Shown piece after piece: positions 7,018 through 17,387 of a DNA stretch of 64,000 nt (positions within the stretch are counted from its first letter, which is position 1; every line of letters begins with the position of its first letter). The stretch covers positions 124,001-188,000 of IMG/VR virus record IMGVR_UViG_3300028394_002328; one strand, 5' to 3'. The notes under the pieces are model-generated. The model did no database searches and was not told where the DNA came from. It worked only from the letters and a program-made list of their open reading frames with translations. The translations under genes and the position numbers were made by a program. This DNA is from a virus.

Positions 7018-9414
7018 ATGGACATGAAAGATTTATTATCAAAAATGGCTCAGCTTAATGAGGCTAAAGAAGCAAGCTATTCACCATCATACCGTGTAGG
7101 TAAGACTGGTGATTTTAGTGATAAGCCTAATATGAAAAGAGGCACACCAGTTGCTGGTAAAATAGGTAAGTATGGAAAAACATCAGATGAGTTAGGTGAT
7201 CCTGATCAAGATCCTGATGATGATACCTCTTCTAGCGCAGAGAAGCGTGGTCGTGGTCGTCCCAAGAAAGCAGGTGGAGAAGCATATACTAAAGATAGAT
7301 ACTCTGGTGCAAAAGACCTACAAAGTGTTATGATTGGTAAAATGCCTAAATCATTACCAGGTAAAAAAGGTACAGTACATAAATCTCCTCAAGATAAAGA
7401 AGAAGGCGCTACTAAAAAGAAAAGTTTAAAAGATTGGGTTGAAAGAGTAGAAAGCGTATTAGCAGAAAATACTGCTACCACAACATCAACTGCTACTGCA
7501 CCTAGTCCTTCACAGAAAGTAATGGTAAAGCCAGGCCAGCCTGCTGGACAAAAGCCTCCTGCAACAATGACTACACAAACAGGTCAAACTATTGCTGTAG
7601 GTTCAGCAGACCAAGTTAAAAAATTAGGTGATTTAGTTAACACAGGGCAAGTACAATTAACAAAGCCTGGTACAACTCAGCCACTAGATGAAGAAGATAT
7701 GGAAGAAGGTAATGAAAAGTGGATCAAAGGCGCTATCAAGCATCCAGGTGCTTTCACTAAAAAAGCAAAATCACATGGAATGAGTACATCTTCATTTGCT
7801 AGTAAAGTATTATCTAATAAAGAAGATTATCCTGCTAGTACTGAAAAGCAAGCAAATCTTGCAAAAACTTTAGGTAAGTTCCGTAAAAAAACTGACGAGG
7901 CTGATATTCCTCCAAATGACAGTTTAATGAGTCCTATTAGCGAAGCAAAGAAAAAAGCCGATGCAGCAGCAAAGAAAGATGATAAGGCTGAAAAAGCAGG
8001 CAAGAAAGTAGCTAAAGATATTGAGTATGATGAAAAAGTAAAAGATAGCATACATGGTAAAAAGCGCAGTGCTGAGGATAATAAAGCAGAACGTGCGGGT
8101 AAAAAAGTTGCTAAGGACATTGAATACGATATGAAAAAGAAAACAGTTAAAGAAGCCGCTAAGCCAGATTTCCCTGATATTGACAATGACGGCAATACAA
8201 AAGAATCTATGAAAAAGGCTGCAGCCGACAAGAAAAAGAAGGCTGTTAAAGAAGGTAGAGACCATCACTTAAAAGCAGCCTATCATGAAGGTAAGGCACA
8301 TGGTTTAAGCAAACAAGCATATAACTGTCGCCATGATGATATGGAAGAAGCAAGACAGTATCATGAAGGTTACAAGTGTGGTCTTGATGAGTGCTATGGT
8401 CAACAACCTATTTTAGGTTATGTCGGTGAAGAATCACAACATGATGTAGTTGACACAATGGCTAGTTACGGTGCTCATGGATTAGAAGAAGATGATATGA
8501 TGGAAGTTGGTCGTGGTGAATACATGAAGCAACAAGCCCGTAAGCCAGGCGATACATTCAAAGCGTTTGGTCAAACTTTCAAAGATAGCGATGTACTAGA
8601 TGAATTTGCTTTTGAATCATGGGATAAGCAATTAACTGCTATCTTAGAAGGTAAAGAAGTAAATGAAGGTATGACTGTTTCTATCTCTAAAGGTCATCAA
8701 GGTTCCCCTGATTCAGTAAGCGTATCAGCACAAGATGGCGAAGCCGACCAGTTGTTAGGCTTAATCAAATCAGCAGGCTTAGGTTTGTTTGGTGGAGATG
8801 AAAGCAAAGGGTTCGCACCCGGTGAAGAAACTCCTAGAACAGCACCAGGTGGTATTGAAGTAGTTGATGATCATGATGGTATGATGGCATTAATGAAAAA
8901 ATTAACTGGCGGTGACACGTCAGGTAGTGATGGAGATTACGAAGAAGAACAAGGTCATACCGATCACGACCATGGAGATCATGAAGAAGAGTGTAATGAG
9001 TGTGGTTACATGGAAAGCGATTGCCAGTGTGATGACAAAGAAATGGTTGATGAAGTAGAATCAGAAGACCAAATGACTTACAATGTAGCAGAAGATAATC
9101 CTCCTGATTCAGGCGCAGCAGAAACAACTGCTGATGAAAATGCTGAAGCAGCGGAAGATCAGGCAATTGCAACAGACGATGAATTTCAAAATGTCAATGA
9201 ATGGGCTAATCAAGTTGGTGGAGGTCCAGGCAAAGGGACAGATGCAGGATTTGAGCAAGATATTGCGTTTATGACTAAAGTTATTTCAGGTGGCTTGAAT
9301 AAGCAAAAATCAACTGGTCAGACAACTATCCCAGTGATTGCTCATCAGGGGCAGCGTACTGGTGTTAATGAAAATTTTGTGGCTGATTGGAAGAAATTAG
9401 CAGGAATAAAGTAA
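7018..9414 (+). CDS. Scaffold/internal head-like protein with AT-hook and His/Cys cluster
   Basis: A 798-residue, highly charged, largely disordered protein. The N-terminus MDMKDLLSKMAQLNEAKEA contains L-N-E/A, a good prohead-protease site at Glu15; further matching sites inside are I-S-E/A and I-L-E/G. Residues 76-84 (EKRGRGRPK) form an AT-hook, suggesting DNA contact. A Lys-rich part holds two copies of a repeat around AGKKVAKDIEYD. An EF-hand-like DIDNDG is followed by a Lys-rich helix. Near residues 645-675 a His-rich run (HTDHDHGDH) is followed by CNEC and CQC, a possible metal site. The C-terminus ends VADWKKLAGIK. It may be a prohead core scaffold or a DNA-bound internal protein. It is followed by a strong terminator. 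Confidence 0.65.
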   Translation: MDMKDLLSKMAQLNEAKEASYSPSYRVGKTGDFSDKPNMKRGTPVAGKIGKYGKTSDELGDPDQDPDDDTSSSAEKRGRGRPKKAGGEAYTKDRYSGAKDLQSVMIGKMPKSLPGKKGTVHKSPQDKEEGATKKKSLKDWVERVESVLAENTATTTSTATAPSPSQKVMVKPGQPAGQKPPATMTTQTGQTIAVGSADQVKKLGDLVNTGQVQLTKPGTTQPLDEEDMEEGNEKWIKGAIKHPGAFTKKAKSHGMSTSSFASKVLSNKEDYPASTEKQANLAKTLGKFRKKTDEADIPPNDSLMSPISEAKKKADAAAKKDDKAEKAGKKVAKDIEYDEKVKDSIHGKKRSAEDNKAERAGKKVAKDIEYDMKKKTVKEAAKPDFPDIDNDGNTKESMKKAAADKKKKAVKEGRDHHLKAAYHEGKAHGLSKQAYNCRHDDMEEARQYHEGYKCGLDECYGQQPILGYVGEESQHDVVDTMASYGAHGLEEDDMMEVGRGEYMKQQARKPGDTFKAFGQTFKDSDVLDEFAFESWDKQLTAILEGKEVNEGMTVSISKGHQGSPDSVSVSAQDGEADQLLGLIKSAGLGLFGGDESKGFAPGEETPRTAPGGIEVVDDHDGMMALMKKLTGGDTSGSDGDYEEEQGHTDHDHGDHEEECNECGYMESDCQCDDKEMVDEVESEDQMTYNVAEDNPPDSGAAETTADENAEAAEDQAIATDDEFQNVNEWANQVGGGPGKGTDAGFEQDIAFMTKVISGGLNKQKSTGQTTIPVIAHQGQRTGVNENFVADWKKLAGIK

Positions 9415-9429
9415 AAGCAACTGATAAGA

Positions 9430-9457
9430 AATACCCAGCTTAGCTGGGTATTTTTTT
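9430..9457 (+). terminator. Rho-independent terminator
   Basis: A perfect 10-bp stem AATACCCAGC / GCTGGGTATT with a TTA loop runs straight into seven T residues. It ends the head/tail operon 16 bases after the scaffold-like gene. Confidence 0.9.
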
Positions 9458-9483
9458 GGCTATGGCGTTCTTTATCTCAAAAC

Positions 9484-9491
9484 GATAAATA
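9484..9491 (+). promoter_or_regulatory. Putative late promoter GATAAATA
   Basis: GATAAATACTAGA lies 25 bases before the next ATG and just after a terminator, so the giant fibre gene probably has its own late transcript. An AAAGAGG ribosome site lies between. Confidence 0.7.
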
Positions 9492-9515
9492 CTAGAATAA
9501 AGAGGTAATGATAGG

Positions 9516-12500
9516 ATGAGCCAGCAGAATATAGACTTTGGTACGTTTCCTGACGATCCGGATGCGGATGCGATAAGAACGGCCTTTCAAAAAGTACAAG
9601 AAAACTTTACAGAAATTTATTCAGGCCTACAAGGCGCAGCGGTTTCATCAATCAATAGGACTCCTGGAGCTGGTATAACAGTAAGTAGTCCAACTGGTAA
9701 TGTTATCGTTACTGCTAACATTGCCTGCGTTCAAGTTCACACAAGCACACTAAGCATAGGTCGTGATGCTAATGGTAGTCAAGATACCTCTATTACTTCT
9801 AGCTCTCAGACTCTATGGGTTGACCTACCTACTACTATTTCTAACGTTACTAATATTATATTATCTGGTAATGCTTCAATAGGTGGAAATTTATTAGTAA
9901 ATGGTTTTTCTAATTTAGCTAATATTATAGCCACTGGATATGCTAACATAGGTAGTAATCTTACGGTCACTGGAAATATATCTTCAAATGCAATCTCTGC
10001 AACGGGTAATATTAGCACAACTGCTAATCTTAGTGGAGCAAACATTAGCAGTACAGGGACATTGACAGTATCCGGTAACGTTAATTTTACTGGCACAAGT
10101 AATGTTACATTAGGTAGTACATCTAACATACACATGTCTGGTGGAACTAGCGGATATATATTACAGACTGATGGTTCAGGAAATTTATCTTGGATTAATC
10201 CAAGTTCAGCAGTTGGGTCGGGAACATCAGGTACAAGTGGATATACAGGTATAAGTGGTTATAGTGGTATCAGCGGGTACACAGGAGTTTCAGGATATAC
10301 CGGTGTTAGTGGTGTTTCAGGTACATCGGGATATTCAGGTGTTTCAGGTACAAGCGGATACAGTGGATATACTGGTTATTCAGGTGCAGTAGGAACATCA
10401 GGAACTAGTGGATACACCGGAACATCAGGTACAAGTGGATATACCGGTGTTTCAGGATATACTGGAACGTCAGGCTTTACAGGAATCAGTGGATACTCAG
10501 GCACTTCAGGATATACTGGAACATCGGGTACATCGGGTACATCAGGTACTAGTGGATACTCAGGTACAAGTGGTACATCAGGTACATCAGGTACGAGTGG
10601 ATACACCGGTACATCAGGTACATCAGGTACGAGTGGATATACCGGTACATCAGGATATTCAGGTACTAGCGGTATTAGTGGTTACACGGGGGCAAGCGGT
10701 ACATCAGGCATCAGTGGATATACAGGTACTTCAGGAACTTCGGGATACTCAGGAACTTCGGGCTATTCAGGAACAAGTGGTATAAGTGGACATTCAGGCA
10801 TCAGTGGTTACACGGGGGCAAGCGGTACATCAGGCATCAGTGGATATACAGGTACTTCAGGATATACTGGAACGTCAGGCTATACAGGTGTCAGTGGATA
10901 CTCAGGCACAAGTGGTATATCAGGTTATACAGGAGATAGTGGTACATCGGGGATATCTGGTTATACTGGCACATCAGGTACTTCAGGGATATCTGGTTAT
11001 ACTGGTGCAATCGGTACATCAGGGTATACTGGTATCAGTGGTTACACCGGGGTCAGTGGTTATACTGGGGTCAGTGGTTACACAGGAACATCAGGTATAT
11101 CAGGTTATACAGGAGCTAGTGGTACATCGGGGATATCTGGTTATACTGGCACATCAGGTACTTCAGGGATATCTGGTTATACTGGTGCAAGCGGTACATC
11201 TGGGCATTCTGGGGTCAGTGGTTATACCGGCGTAAGTGGTTATACTGGGGTCAGTGGTTACACAGGAACATCAGGTATATCAGGTTATACAGGAGCTAGT
11301 GGTACATCGGGGATATCAGGATATACTGGTGCATCTGGACATTCTGGTATATCAGGTTATACCGGTGCTAGTGGCACATCGGGTATATCAGGGTATACTG
11401 GTATCAGTGGTTACACCGGGGTCAGTGGTTATACTGGGGTCAGTGGTTATACTGGAACATCAGGTATATCAGGTTATACAGGAGCTAGTGGTACATCGGG
11501 TACTAGTGGATATTCTGGTATTAGTGGTTATTCAGGGACAAGCGGTACATCAGGTGCAAGTGGTATTTCGGGTTATACTGGAACATCAGGTATATCAGGA
11601 TACACCGGAGCAAGTGGTACATCGGGAATATCAGGATATACTGGAACAAGTGGTACATCGGGATATTCAGGAACTTCTGGATATTCAGGAACTTCCGGGG
11701 CAAGTGGCACATCAGGGATTAGTGGTTATACAGGAGCTAGTGGTACATCGGGTATCAGTGGTTATACTGGTGTTTCAGGTTATACTGGTGTTTCAGGCTA
11801 CACAGGAACTTCCGGGGCAAGTGGCACATCAGGGATTAGTGGTTATACTGGAACAAGTGGTACATCAGGGATTAGTGGTTATACTGGAACAAGTGGTACA
11901 TCGGGTATCAGTGGTTATACTGGAACAAGTGGTACATCAGGGATTAGTGGATATACTGGTGTCAGTGGATACACCGGTACAAGCGGAACATCTGGTATAA
12001 GTGGTTATTCAGGTTCAGGCATCAGCGGCTACTCAGGTACAAGTGGCACATCAGGTACAAGCGGTACGACAGGAATTAGTGGATATACCGGTGTCAGCGG
12101 ATATACTGGAGTAAGTGGCACATCTGGTATAAGTGGTTATACGGGAGATAGTGGTACATCAGGTATCAGTGGCTACTCAGGAACAAGTGGTACATCAGGT
12201 ATCAGTGGATATACCGGTACTAGTGGTACATCAGGTATCAGTGGCTACTCAGGAACAAGTGGTACATCAGGTATTAGTGGATACACCGGTATTAGTGGAT
12301 ACACCGGTATTAGTGGTACATCAGGTGTCAGTGGTTATACTGGCGTAAGTGGATACACAGGCGTAAGTGGATACACAGGCGTAAGTGGATATTCAGGATC
12401 AGGCGTAAGTGGCTACTCAGGTACATCAGGTATCAGTGGTACATCAGGTAGAAGCGGATACTCAGGTCAATCAGTCGCTATTCAAGGTTCAGTTGCGAAC

Positions 12501-15500
12501 TCTACTTTATTACCATCTGGTCAACCTGCAGGATATTTATATATCGTTCTAGCTGCTGGTGGTGGATATAATGCAGGTGATGGTGCATTAAGTAATGGCG
12601 ATAACACATATACCAATATTGGACCACTTCAAGGTCCATCAGGATTCTCAGGTGTAAGTGGTTATTCAGGATCAGGTATAAGTGGTTATACTGGTACAAG
12701 CGGATATACTGGTACATCAGGAACAAGTGGTTACACTGGAACAAGTGGTACATCAGGTATCAGTGGATATTCAGGTAGTAGCGGGTATTATGGTCAAGAC
12801 GGAACAAGTGGATATTCAGGAACAAGTGGCTACTCAGGTACTTCAGGAGTAAGTGGGTATACTGGTACATCAGGTACAAGCGGATATACTGGTGCTAGTG
12901 GTACCTCAGGTACAAGCGGATATACTGGTACAAGCGGATATACTGGTACAAGCGGATATACTGGTACATCAGGAACAAGTGGTTATACAGGCACTTCAGG
13001 AATAAGTGGAACATCAGGAATAAGCGGTACATCAGGCATAAGCGGGTACACTGGTACAAGTGGTACATCAGGTATCAGTGGTACATCAGGTATCAGTGGA
13101 TACTCAGGATCAGGTATTAGTGGTTATTCGGGTACAAGTGGTTACACAGGTACTTCAGGCATAAGTGGTTACACAGGTACTTCAGGCATAAGCGGCACAT
13201 CAGGCATAAGTGGATATACTGGAACAAGCGGCTACTCAGGTACTTCAGGCATAAGTGGAACATCAGGCATAAGTGGAACATCAGGCATAAGTGGTTATAC
13301 TGGTGTTAGTGGTTATTCAGGTACATCAGGAATAAGTGGTTATACAGGTGTAAGTGGAGAATCTGGTATAAGCGGATATAGTGGTACTTCAGGTATAAGC
13401 GGTACATCGGGTATCAGTGGATATACAGGAGTAAGTGGATATTCAGGTGCATCGGGCGCATCAGGTACTAGCGGATACACTGGTACAAGTGGTACAAGTG
13501 GTACAAGTGGATATACAGGAGTAAGTGGATACAGTGGTACATCAGGTTTAAGCGGTTATAGTAGTTCTAGCGGTGTTAGTGGATACAGCGGTGCCTCAGG
13601 TACTAGTGGTAAACAAGGTACATCAAGTAGTTACTTCAATTATCTTGCTGATACTAGTACACAAAGTGCGCCTCCTGCAACTGGGGATATTATTTGGAAC
13701 AATAGTACACAAACTAGTGCTACTCAGATATATGTAAACCATGTTACTTCAGATGGAGTAGATATTGAGATATTCTTAGCATTACTAAGTCAAACAGAAT
13801 TAATTACTTTACAAGATGCTGCCGAAAGTAATAATTATCAAATATTTGAAATCAATGGTACTCCTACAAATAATACAACTTATTGGACACTTCCAGTAGT
13901 ATCAACAGGTTCGGGAGGAACAGGTTCTACTAATTTTGGTAATAATTTACCTCTAATCTTAGCATTAACTAATGGTGTTAGTGGATTCTCGGGAGCATCA
14001 GGTAGCAGTGGTTATTCAGGAACTTCAGGGTATACTGGTGTAAGTGGATACACAGGTGTCAGTGGATATACTGGTACATCGGGTATAAGTGGATACACAG
14101 GGGTAAGTGGTTATACTGGTGTTAGTGGCTACTCAGGTACATCAGGTATAAGCGGTACATCAGGTATAAGCGGTACATCAGGTATAAGCGGTACATCAGG
14201 TATAAGTGGTGCATCAGGTATAAGTGGCTATACTGGAACAAGTGGATATACTGGTACATCAGGTATTAGTGGTTACACTGGAACATCAGGTATAAGCGGA
14301 ACATCAGGTATAAGTGGATACACTGGAACAAGTGGATACTCAGGCACATCAGGTACTAGTGGCACATCGGGTATAAGCGGTACTTCAGGAATAAGCGGCT
14401 ACTCAGGATCAGGTATTAGTGGATATACTGGTACATCAGGTATAAGTGGATACACTGGTGTTAGTGGATATACAGGTGTAAGTGGATACTCAGGTACATC
14501 AGGAATAAGTGGTTACACTGGTACAAGTGGCACATCAGGTATCAGTGGTACATCAGGTATCAGTGGTACATCAGGTATCAGTGGATACTCAGGATCAGGT
14601 ATAAGCGGATATACTGGTACATCAGGGATAAGTGGTTACACTGGTGTTAGTGGTTACACTGGTGTTAGTGGATATACAGGGGTAAGTGGATACACTGGTG
14701 TTTCAGGTGTAAGTGGTTACACTGGTACAAGTGGTACATCTGGTATCAGTGGATACACCGGCACATCAGGGAGAAGTGGATACTCAGGTACTTCAGGCAT
14801 AAGTGGATACACAGGTATATCAGGATATACAGGCGTAAGTGGTACATCAGGTATCAGTGGATATACTGGGGTCAGTGGGTACACCGGAATAAGTGGATAC
14901 ACAGGTGTCAGTGGATACTCAGGTAATGCAGGTGTAAGCGGATACTCAGGATCAGGTGTAAGTGGATATTCTGGTACATCAGGATACAGCGGTGTTGCAG
15001 GTACGTCAACATCACTCAACGCAACAAATGATACAACAACTAACCCATTATACCCAGTAATGGTTGCCGCTGCAGGAAGCACTCAAACAGTAAAAGTAAG
15101 TACTAGTGGTCTAGCGTTTAATGCTAGTAGTAATGTTCTCACTGTTGGTAGCGGTACAGGTGGTAATATTACTGGTTCTAACGTAATAAGTGCTAACACC
15201 TTTATCGGTACCCTTGCTAATGGTAATAGTAACGTTTATATTGCTACAGCAAACGGTAACGTGACAATAGCAGCGGTTGGTAATACTACATTGACAATTA
15301 CTGGTACTGGTGCAAATATCAGCGGTACAGCAAATATTTCAGGTAATGCTAACGTTGGTAATATTGGAACTGCTCAAGTACTTGCTTCAGCAAACGTTAC
15401 TTCACCTCAACTAATATCAAACATAGCAACCGGTACTGCGCCGTTAGTAGTAACAAGTACAACTCGTGTTTCTAATCTTAGTGTTGCTTATGCTAACGTT

Positions 15501-17378
15501 TCGGACTATAGTACTATTACTACAGCATCTACAGGTAACTATTATGTTAACTTTACTAATGCATTAACAGGTAACGTACAAATGAACGCTAACGCTGCGT
15601 TCGTTGCAAACACAAGTAATGGTGCATTATACGCAACTACATTTGTTGGTAATCTATATGGTATTTTAGCCAACGGTAATAGTAATGTCAACATTGCAAC
15701 TGCAAACGGCAATGTCACAATAGCGGCTGTTGGTAATACTACATTGACAATTACTGGTACTGGAGCAAATATTAGTGGTACAGCAAATATTTCAGGTAAT
15801 GCTAACACTGGTAACTTAGGTACAACAACATTAATTGCTACAACAGGTAATATTACTACAGTTAATGGTAACATAGCAAACGCTTCTACTATCATTGCTA
15901 ATGCAGCAAACGGAACTGTATTTGCAAATAACTATACAGCATCAGGTGCTGCTACAGGTAATGCCAATGTATCAACTATAACAGGTAATTTGGGTATTCG
16001 TGCAATATTCTCTACCTATACAGATAATTCAGCAGCAGCCAGTGCTACTATCGCTAATGCAGCAATACACGCAATAGCAGCACCAAACTTAGCAGCAGCA
16101 AATGCTACTGTTACATTTACTAACGCAGCAACGTTTTATATTGCAGGTGCGCCAGTTGCTAATACAAATGCTACAATTACTAATCCATATTCATTATTTG
16201 TAGCAGCAGGTAATAGTTATCTTGCAGGTAACGTTACTTTTGCAGGTAACTTAATCGGTATTCATGCAAATGGTAATAGTAACGTCAATATACCTGCCGC
16301 TAATGGAAACGTTAATATAAGTGCAGCAGGTAATGCTAATGTGTTCGTTGTAACCGGCACTGGTGCTAATATCACCGGTACAGCAAATATTTCAGGTAAT
16401 GCTAACGTAGGTAGCTTAGGCTTTGGTAGTGGTGTAATTACTGGTACCGGCAACATTACTGGTGGTAACTTAATTGGTATTATCGCTGCTGGGTCAAATA
16501 CAATTACTACTACTGGTAATATTACTGGTGGTAACTTGATTGGTATTCACGCAAACGGTAATAGTAATGTTAATATACCTGCTGCTAACGGAAACGTTAA
16601 TATAAGTGCGGTTGGTAATGCTAATGTGCTAGTTGTAACTGGAACTGGTGCAAACATCACTGGTACTGCTAACATCACTGGTAATACTAACGTTGGTAAT
16701 ATTACAGTAGGCTCTGGAACCGGTGGTAATATTACTGGAGCAAACTTAGTAAGTGCTAATTATTTTACTGGTACATTTATTAATGGTAACAGCAACATAT
16801 CTATTGTAGCAAATGCCAATATTAATTTATCAGCAGTTGGTAATGCTAATGTGTTCGTTGTAACCGGCACTGGTGCTAATATCACCGGTACAGCAAATAT
16901 TTCAGGTAATGCGAACGTCGGTAACTTAGGCTTTGGTAGTGGGGTAATTACTGGTACAGGTAATATAACTGGCGGTAATTTAATTGGTATCGTGGCTGCT
17001 GGTAGTAATACTATTAGTACTACTGGTAATATATCAGCAGGTAATGTAACAGTAACATCATATCACATACGTTCAGTTGGTACTGCAATATCAGCAGCAG
17101 GTTCTACTCAAGGTACTGCTACAGCATTGACTAAAGAGATGAACATTGTTTCTACTGTTCTATCTGGCAATGGTGTAGTATTACCAACAGCAGTAGCTGG
17201 TATGGTATTAACTATTACTAATAGTAGTGCAAACAGTTTATTAGTATACCCTGCAACTGGGGCAGCAATTAATGCACTAGCAGCCAATGCAGGATTGACG
17301 CAAGTTGCGAACGCAACAATACAATTTATTGCACCAACTACAACTCAGTGGTATACAGTAGGCGCTACATACGCATAA
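9516..17378 (+). CDS. Giant collagen-like tail fibre (2620 residues)
   Basis: Predicted trimeric tail fibre. Residues ~1-235 form an attachment region: FPDDPDADAIRTAFQKVQEN resembles the N-terminus of the 20550 gene product, followed by Asn/Thr-rich repeats. Residues ~236-985, ~1040-1368 and ~1487-1829 are perfect Gly-X-Y triplets in which Y is almost always Ser or Thr and X is Tyr, Thr, Ile, Val or Ala. Two globular islands interrupt them: ~987-1040 (GSVANSTLLPSGQPAGYLYI, a small module seen in phage fibres) and ~1369-1487 (begins SSSYFNYLAD, also present in the 52765 gene). Residues ~1830-2510 are Gly-Asn repeats (NISGNANVGN type), probably a beta-solenoid. The last ~110 residues are a compact cap. 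Proline is absent from the triplets. A host-receptor role is inferred. Confidence 0.85.
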   Translation: MSQQNIDFGTFPDDPDADAIRTAFQKVQENFTEIYSGLQGAAVSSINRTPGAGITVSSPTGNVIVTANIACVQVHTSTLSIGRDANGSQDTSITSSSQTLWVDLPTTISNVTNIILSGNASIGGNLLVNGFSNLANIIATGYANIGSNLTVTGNISSNAISATGNISTTANLSGANISSTGTLTVSGNVNFTGTSNVTLGSTSNIHMSGGTSGYILQTDGSGNLSWINPSSAVGSGTSGTSGYTGISGYSGISGYTGVSGYTGVSGVSGTSGYSGVSGTSGYSGYTGYSGAVGTSGTSGYTGTSGTSGYTGVSGYTGTSGFTGISGYSGTSGYTGTSGTSGTSGTSGYSGTSGTSGTSGTSGYTGTSGTSGTSGYTGTSGYSGTSGISGYTGASGTSGISGYTGTSGTSGYSGTSGYSGTSGISGHSGISGYTGASGTSGISGYTGTSGYTGTSGYTGVSGYSGTSGISGYTGDSGTSGISGYTGTSGTSGISGYTGAIGTSGYTGISGYTGVSGYTGVSGYTGTSGISGYTGASGTSGISGYTGTSGTSGISGYTGASGTSGHSGVSGYTGVSGYTGVSGYTGTSGISGYTGASGTSGISGYTGASGHSGISGYTGASGTSGISGYTGISGYTGVSGYTGVSGYTGTSGISGYTGASGTSGTSGYSGISGYSGTSGTSGASGISGYTGTSGISGYTGASGTSGISGYTGTSGTSGYSGTSGYSGTSGASGTSGISGYTGASGTSGISGYTGVSGYTGVSGYTGTSGASGTSGISGYTGTSGTSGISGYTGTSGTSGISGYTGTSGTSGISGYTGVSGYTGTSGTSGISGYSGSGISGYSGTSGTSGTSGTTGISGYTGVSGYTGVSGTSGISGYTGDSGTSGISGYSGTSGTSGISGYTGTSGTSGISGYSGTSGTSGISGYTGISGYTGISGTSGVSGYTGVSGYTGVSGYTGVSGYSGSGVSGYSGTSGISGTSGRSGYSGQSVAIQGSVANSTLLPSGQPAGYLYIVLAAGGGYNAGDGALSNGDNTYTNIGPLQGPSGFSGVSGYSGSGISGYTGTSGYTGTSGTSGYTGTSGTSGISGYSGSSGYYGQDGTSGYSGTSGYSGTSGVSGYTGTSGTSGYTGASGTSGTSGYTGTSGYTGTSGYTGTSGTSGYTGTSGISGTSGISGTSGISGYTGTSGTSGISGTSGISGYSGSGISGYSGTSGYTGTSGISGYTGTSGISGTSGISGYTGTSGYSGTSGISGTSGISGTSGISGYTGVSGYSGTSGISGYTGVSGESGISGYSGTSGISGTSGISGYTGVSGYSGASGASGTSGYTGTSGTSGTSGYTGVSGYSGTSGLSGYSSSSGVSGYSGASGTSGKQGTSSSYFNYLADTSTQSAPPATGDIIWNNSTQTSATQIYVNHVTSDGVDIEIFLALLSQTELITLQDAAESNNYQIFEINGTPTNNTTYWTLPVVSTGSGGTGSTNFGNNLPLILALTNGVSGFSGASGSSGYSGTSGYTGVSGYTGVSGYTGTSGISGYTGVSGYTGVSGYSGTSGISGTSGISGTSGISGTSGISGASGISGYTGTSGYTGTSGISGYTGTSGISGTSGISGYTGTSGYSGTSGTSGTSGISGTSGISGYSGSGISGYTGTSGISGYTGVSGYTGVSGYSGTSGISGYTGTSGTSGISGTSGISGTSGISGYSGSGISGYTGTSGISGYTGVSGYTGVSGYTGVSGYTGVSGVSGYTGTSGTSGISGYTGTSGRSGYSGTSGISGYTGISGYTGVSGTSGISGYTGVSGYTGISGYTGVSGYSGNAGVSGYSGSGVSGYSGTSGYSGVAGTSTSLNATNDTTTNPLYPVMVAAAGSTQTVKVSTSGLAFNASSNVLTVGSGTGGNITGSNVISANTFIGTLANGNSNVYIATANGNVTIAAVGNTTLTITGTGANISGTANISGNANVGNIGTAQVLASANVTSPQLISNIATGTAPLVVTSTTRVSNLSVAYANVSDYSTITTASTGNYYVNFTNALTGNVQMNANAAFVANTSNGALYATTFVGNLYGILANGNSNVNIATANGNVTIAAVGNTTLTITGTGANISGTANISGNANTGNLGTTTLIATTGNITTVNGNIANASTIIANAANGTVFANNYTASGAATGNANVSTITGNLGIRAIFSTYTDNSAAASATIANAAIHAIAAPNLAAANATVTFTNAATFYIAGAPVANTNATITNPYSLFVAAGNSYLAGNVTFAGNLIGIHANGNSNVNIPAANGNVNISAAGNANVFVVTGTGANITGTANISGNANVGSLGFGSGVITGTGNITGGNLIGIIAAGSNTITTTGNITGGNLIGIHANGNSNVNIPAANGNVNISAVGNANVLVVTGTGANITGTANITGNTNVGNITVGSGTGGNITGANLVSANYFTGTFINGNSNISIVANANINLSAVGNANVFVVTGTGANITGTANISGNANVGNLGFGSGVITGTGNITGGNLIGIVAAGSNTISTTGNISAGNVTVTSYHIRSVGTAISAAGSTQGTATALTKEMNIVSTVLSGNGVVLPTAVAGMVLTITNSSANSLLVYPATGAAINALAANAGLTQVANATIQFIAPTTTQWYTVGATYA
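10219..12470 (+). repeat. Collagen-like triplet array, block 1 of the giant fibre
   Basis: About 750 codons of uninterrupted Gly-X-(Ser/Thr) triplets. At DNA level, short units such as ggtacatcaggt and ggatatacaggt recur in direct orientation, with larger repeats of about 180 bases (compare 10920-11200 with 11100-11330). Slippage or recombination between units could change fibre length. Confidence 0.9.
12634..13619 (+). repeat. Collagen-like triplet array, block 2 of the giant fibre
   Basis: About 328 codons of Gly-X-(Ser/Thr) triplets between two globular islands. It contains the triplet set GSS-GYY-GQD near 12774, also found in two other fibre genes of this window. Confidence 0.88.
13974..15000 (+). 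repeat. Collagen-like triplet array, block 3 of the giant fibre
   Basis: About 342 codons of Gly-X-(Ser/Thr) triplets, rich in the unit ggtacatcaggtataagc. It leads into the Gly-Asn repeat region of the same protein. Confidence 0.88.
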
Positions 17379-17387
17379 GGAAATATT

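Noticed and set aside
7827-9172. Minus-strand ORFs within the scaffold-like gene (7827-8231, 7924-8268, 8834-9172)
   Set aside because: Shadows of Lys- and Asp/His-rich coding sequence; no ribosome sites and hydrophobic low-complexity products.
10408-12348. Long + strand ORFs in other frames across the collagen-like region (e.g. 10408-10785, 10786-11235, 11236-12000)
   Set aside because: They arise because the repeat DNA lacks stops in the second frame; products are low-complexity Val/Gln/His repeats inside the real fibre gene, without ribosome sites.
10219-15000. CRISPR array or tandem satellite
   Set aside because: Repeats are short, in-frame, codon-periodic and without unique spacers of constant length; they encode Gly-X-Y triplets.
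14717-15082. Minus-strand ORFs in the collagen-like region with Pro-Val-Tyr repeats
   Set aside because: Reverse-frame shadow of the triplet codons; the same type appears under every collagen-like stalk.
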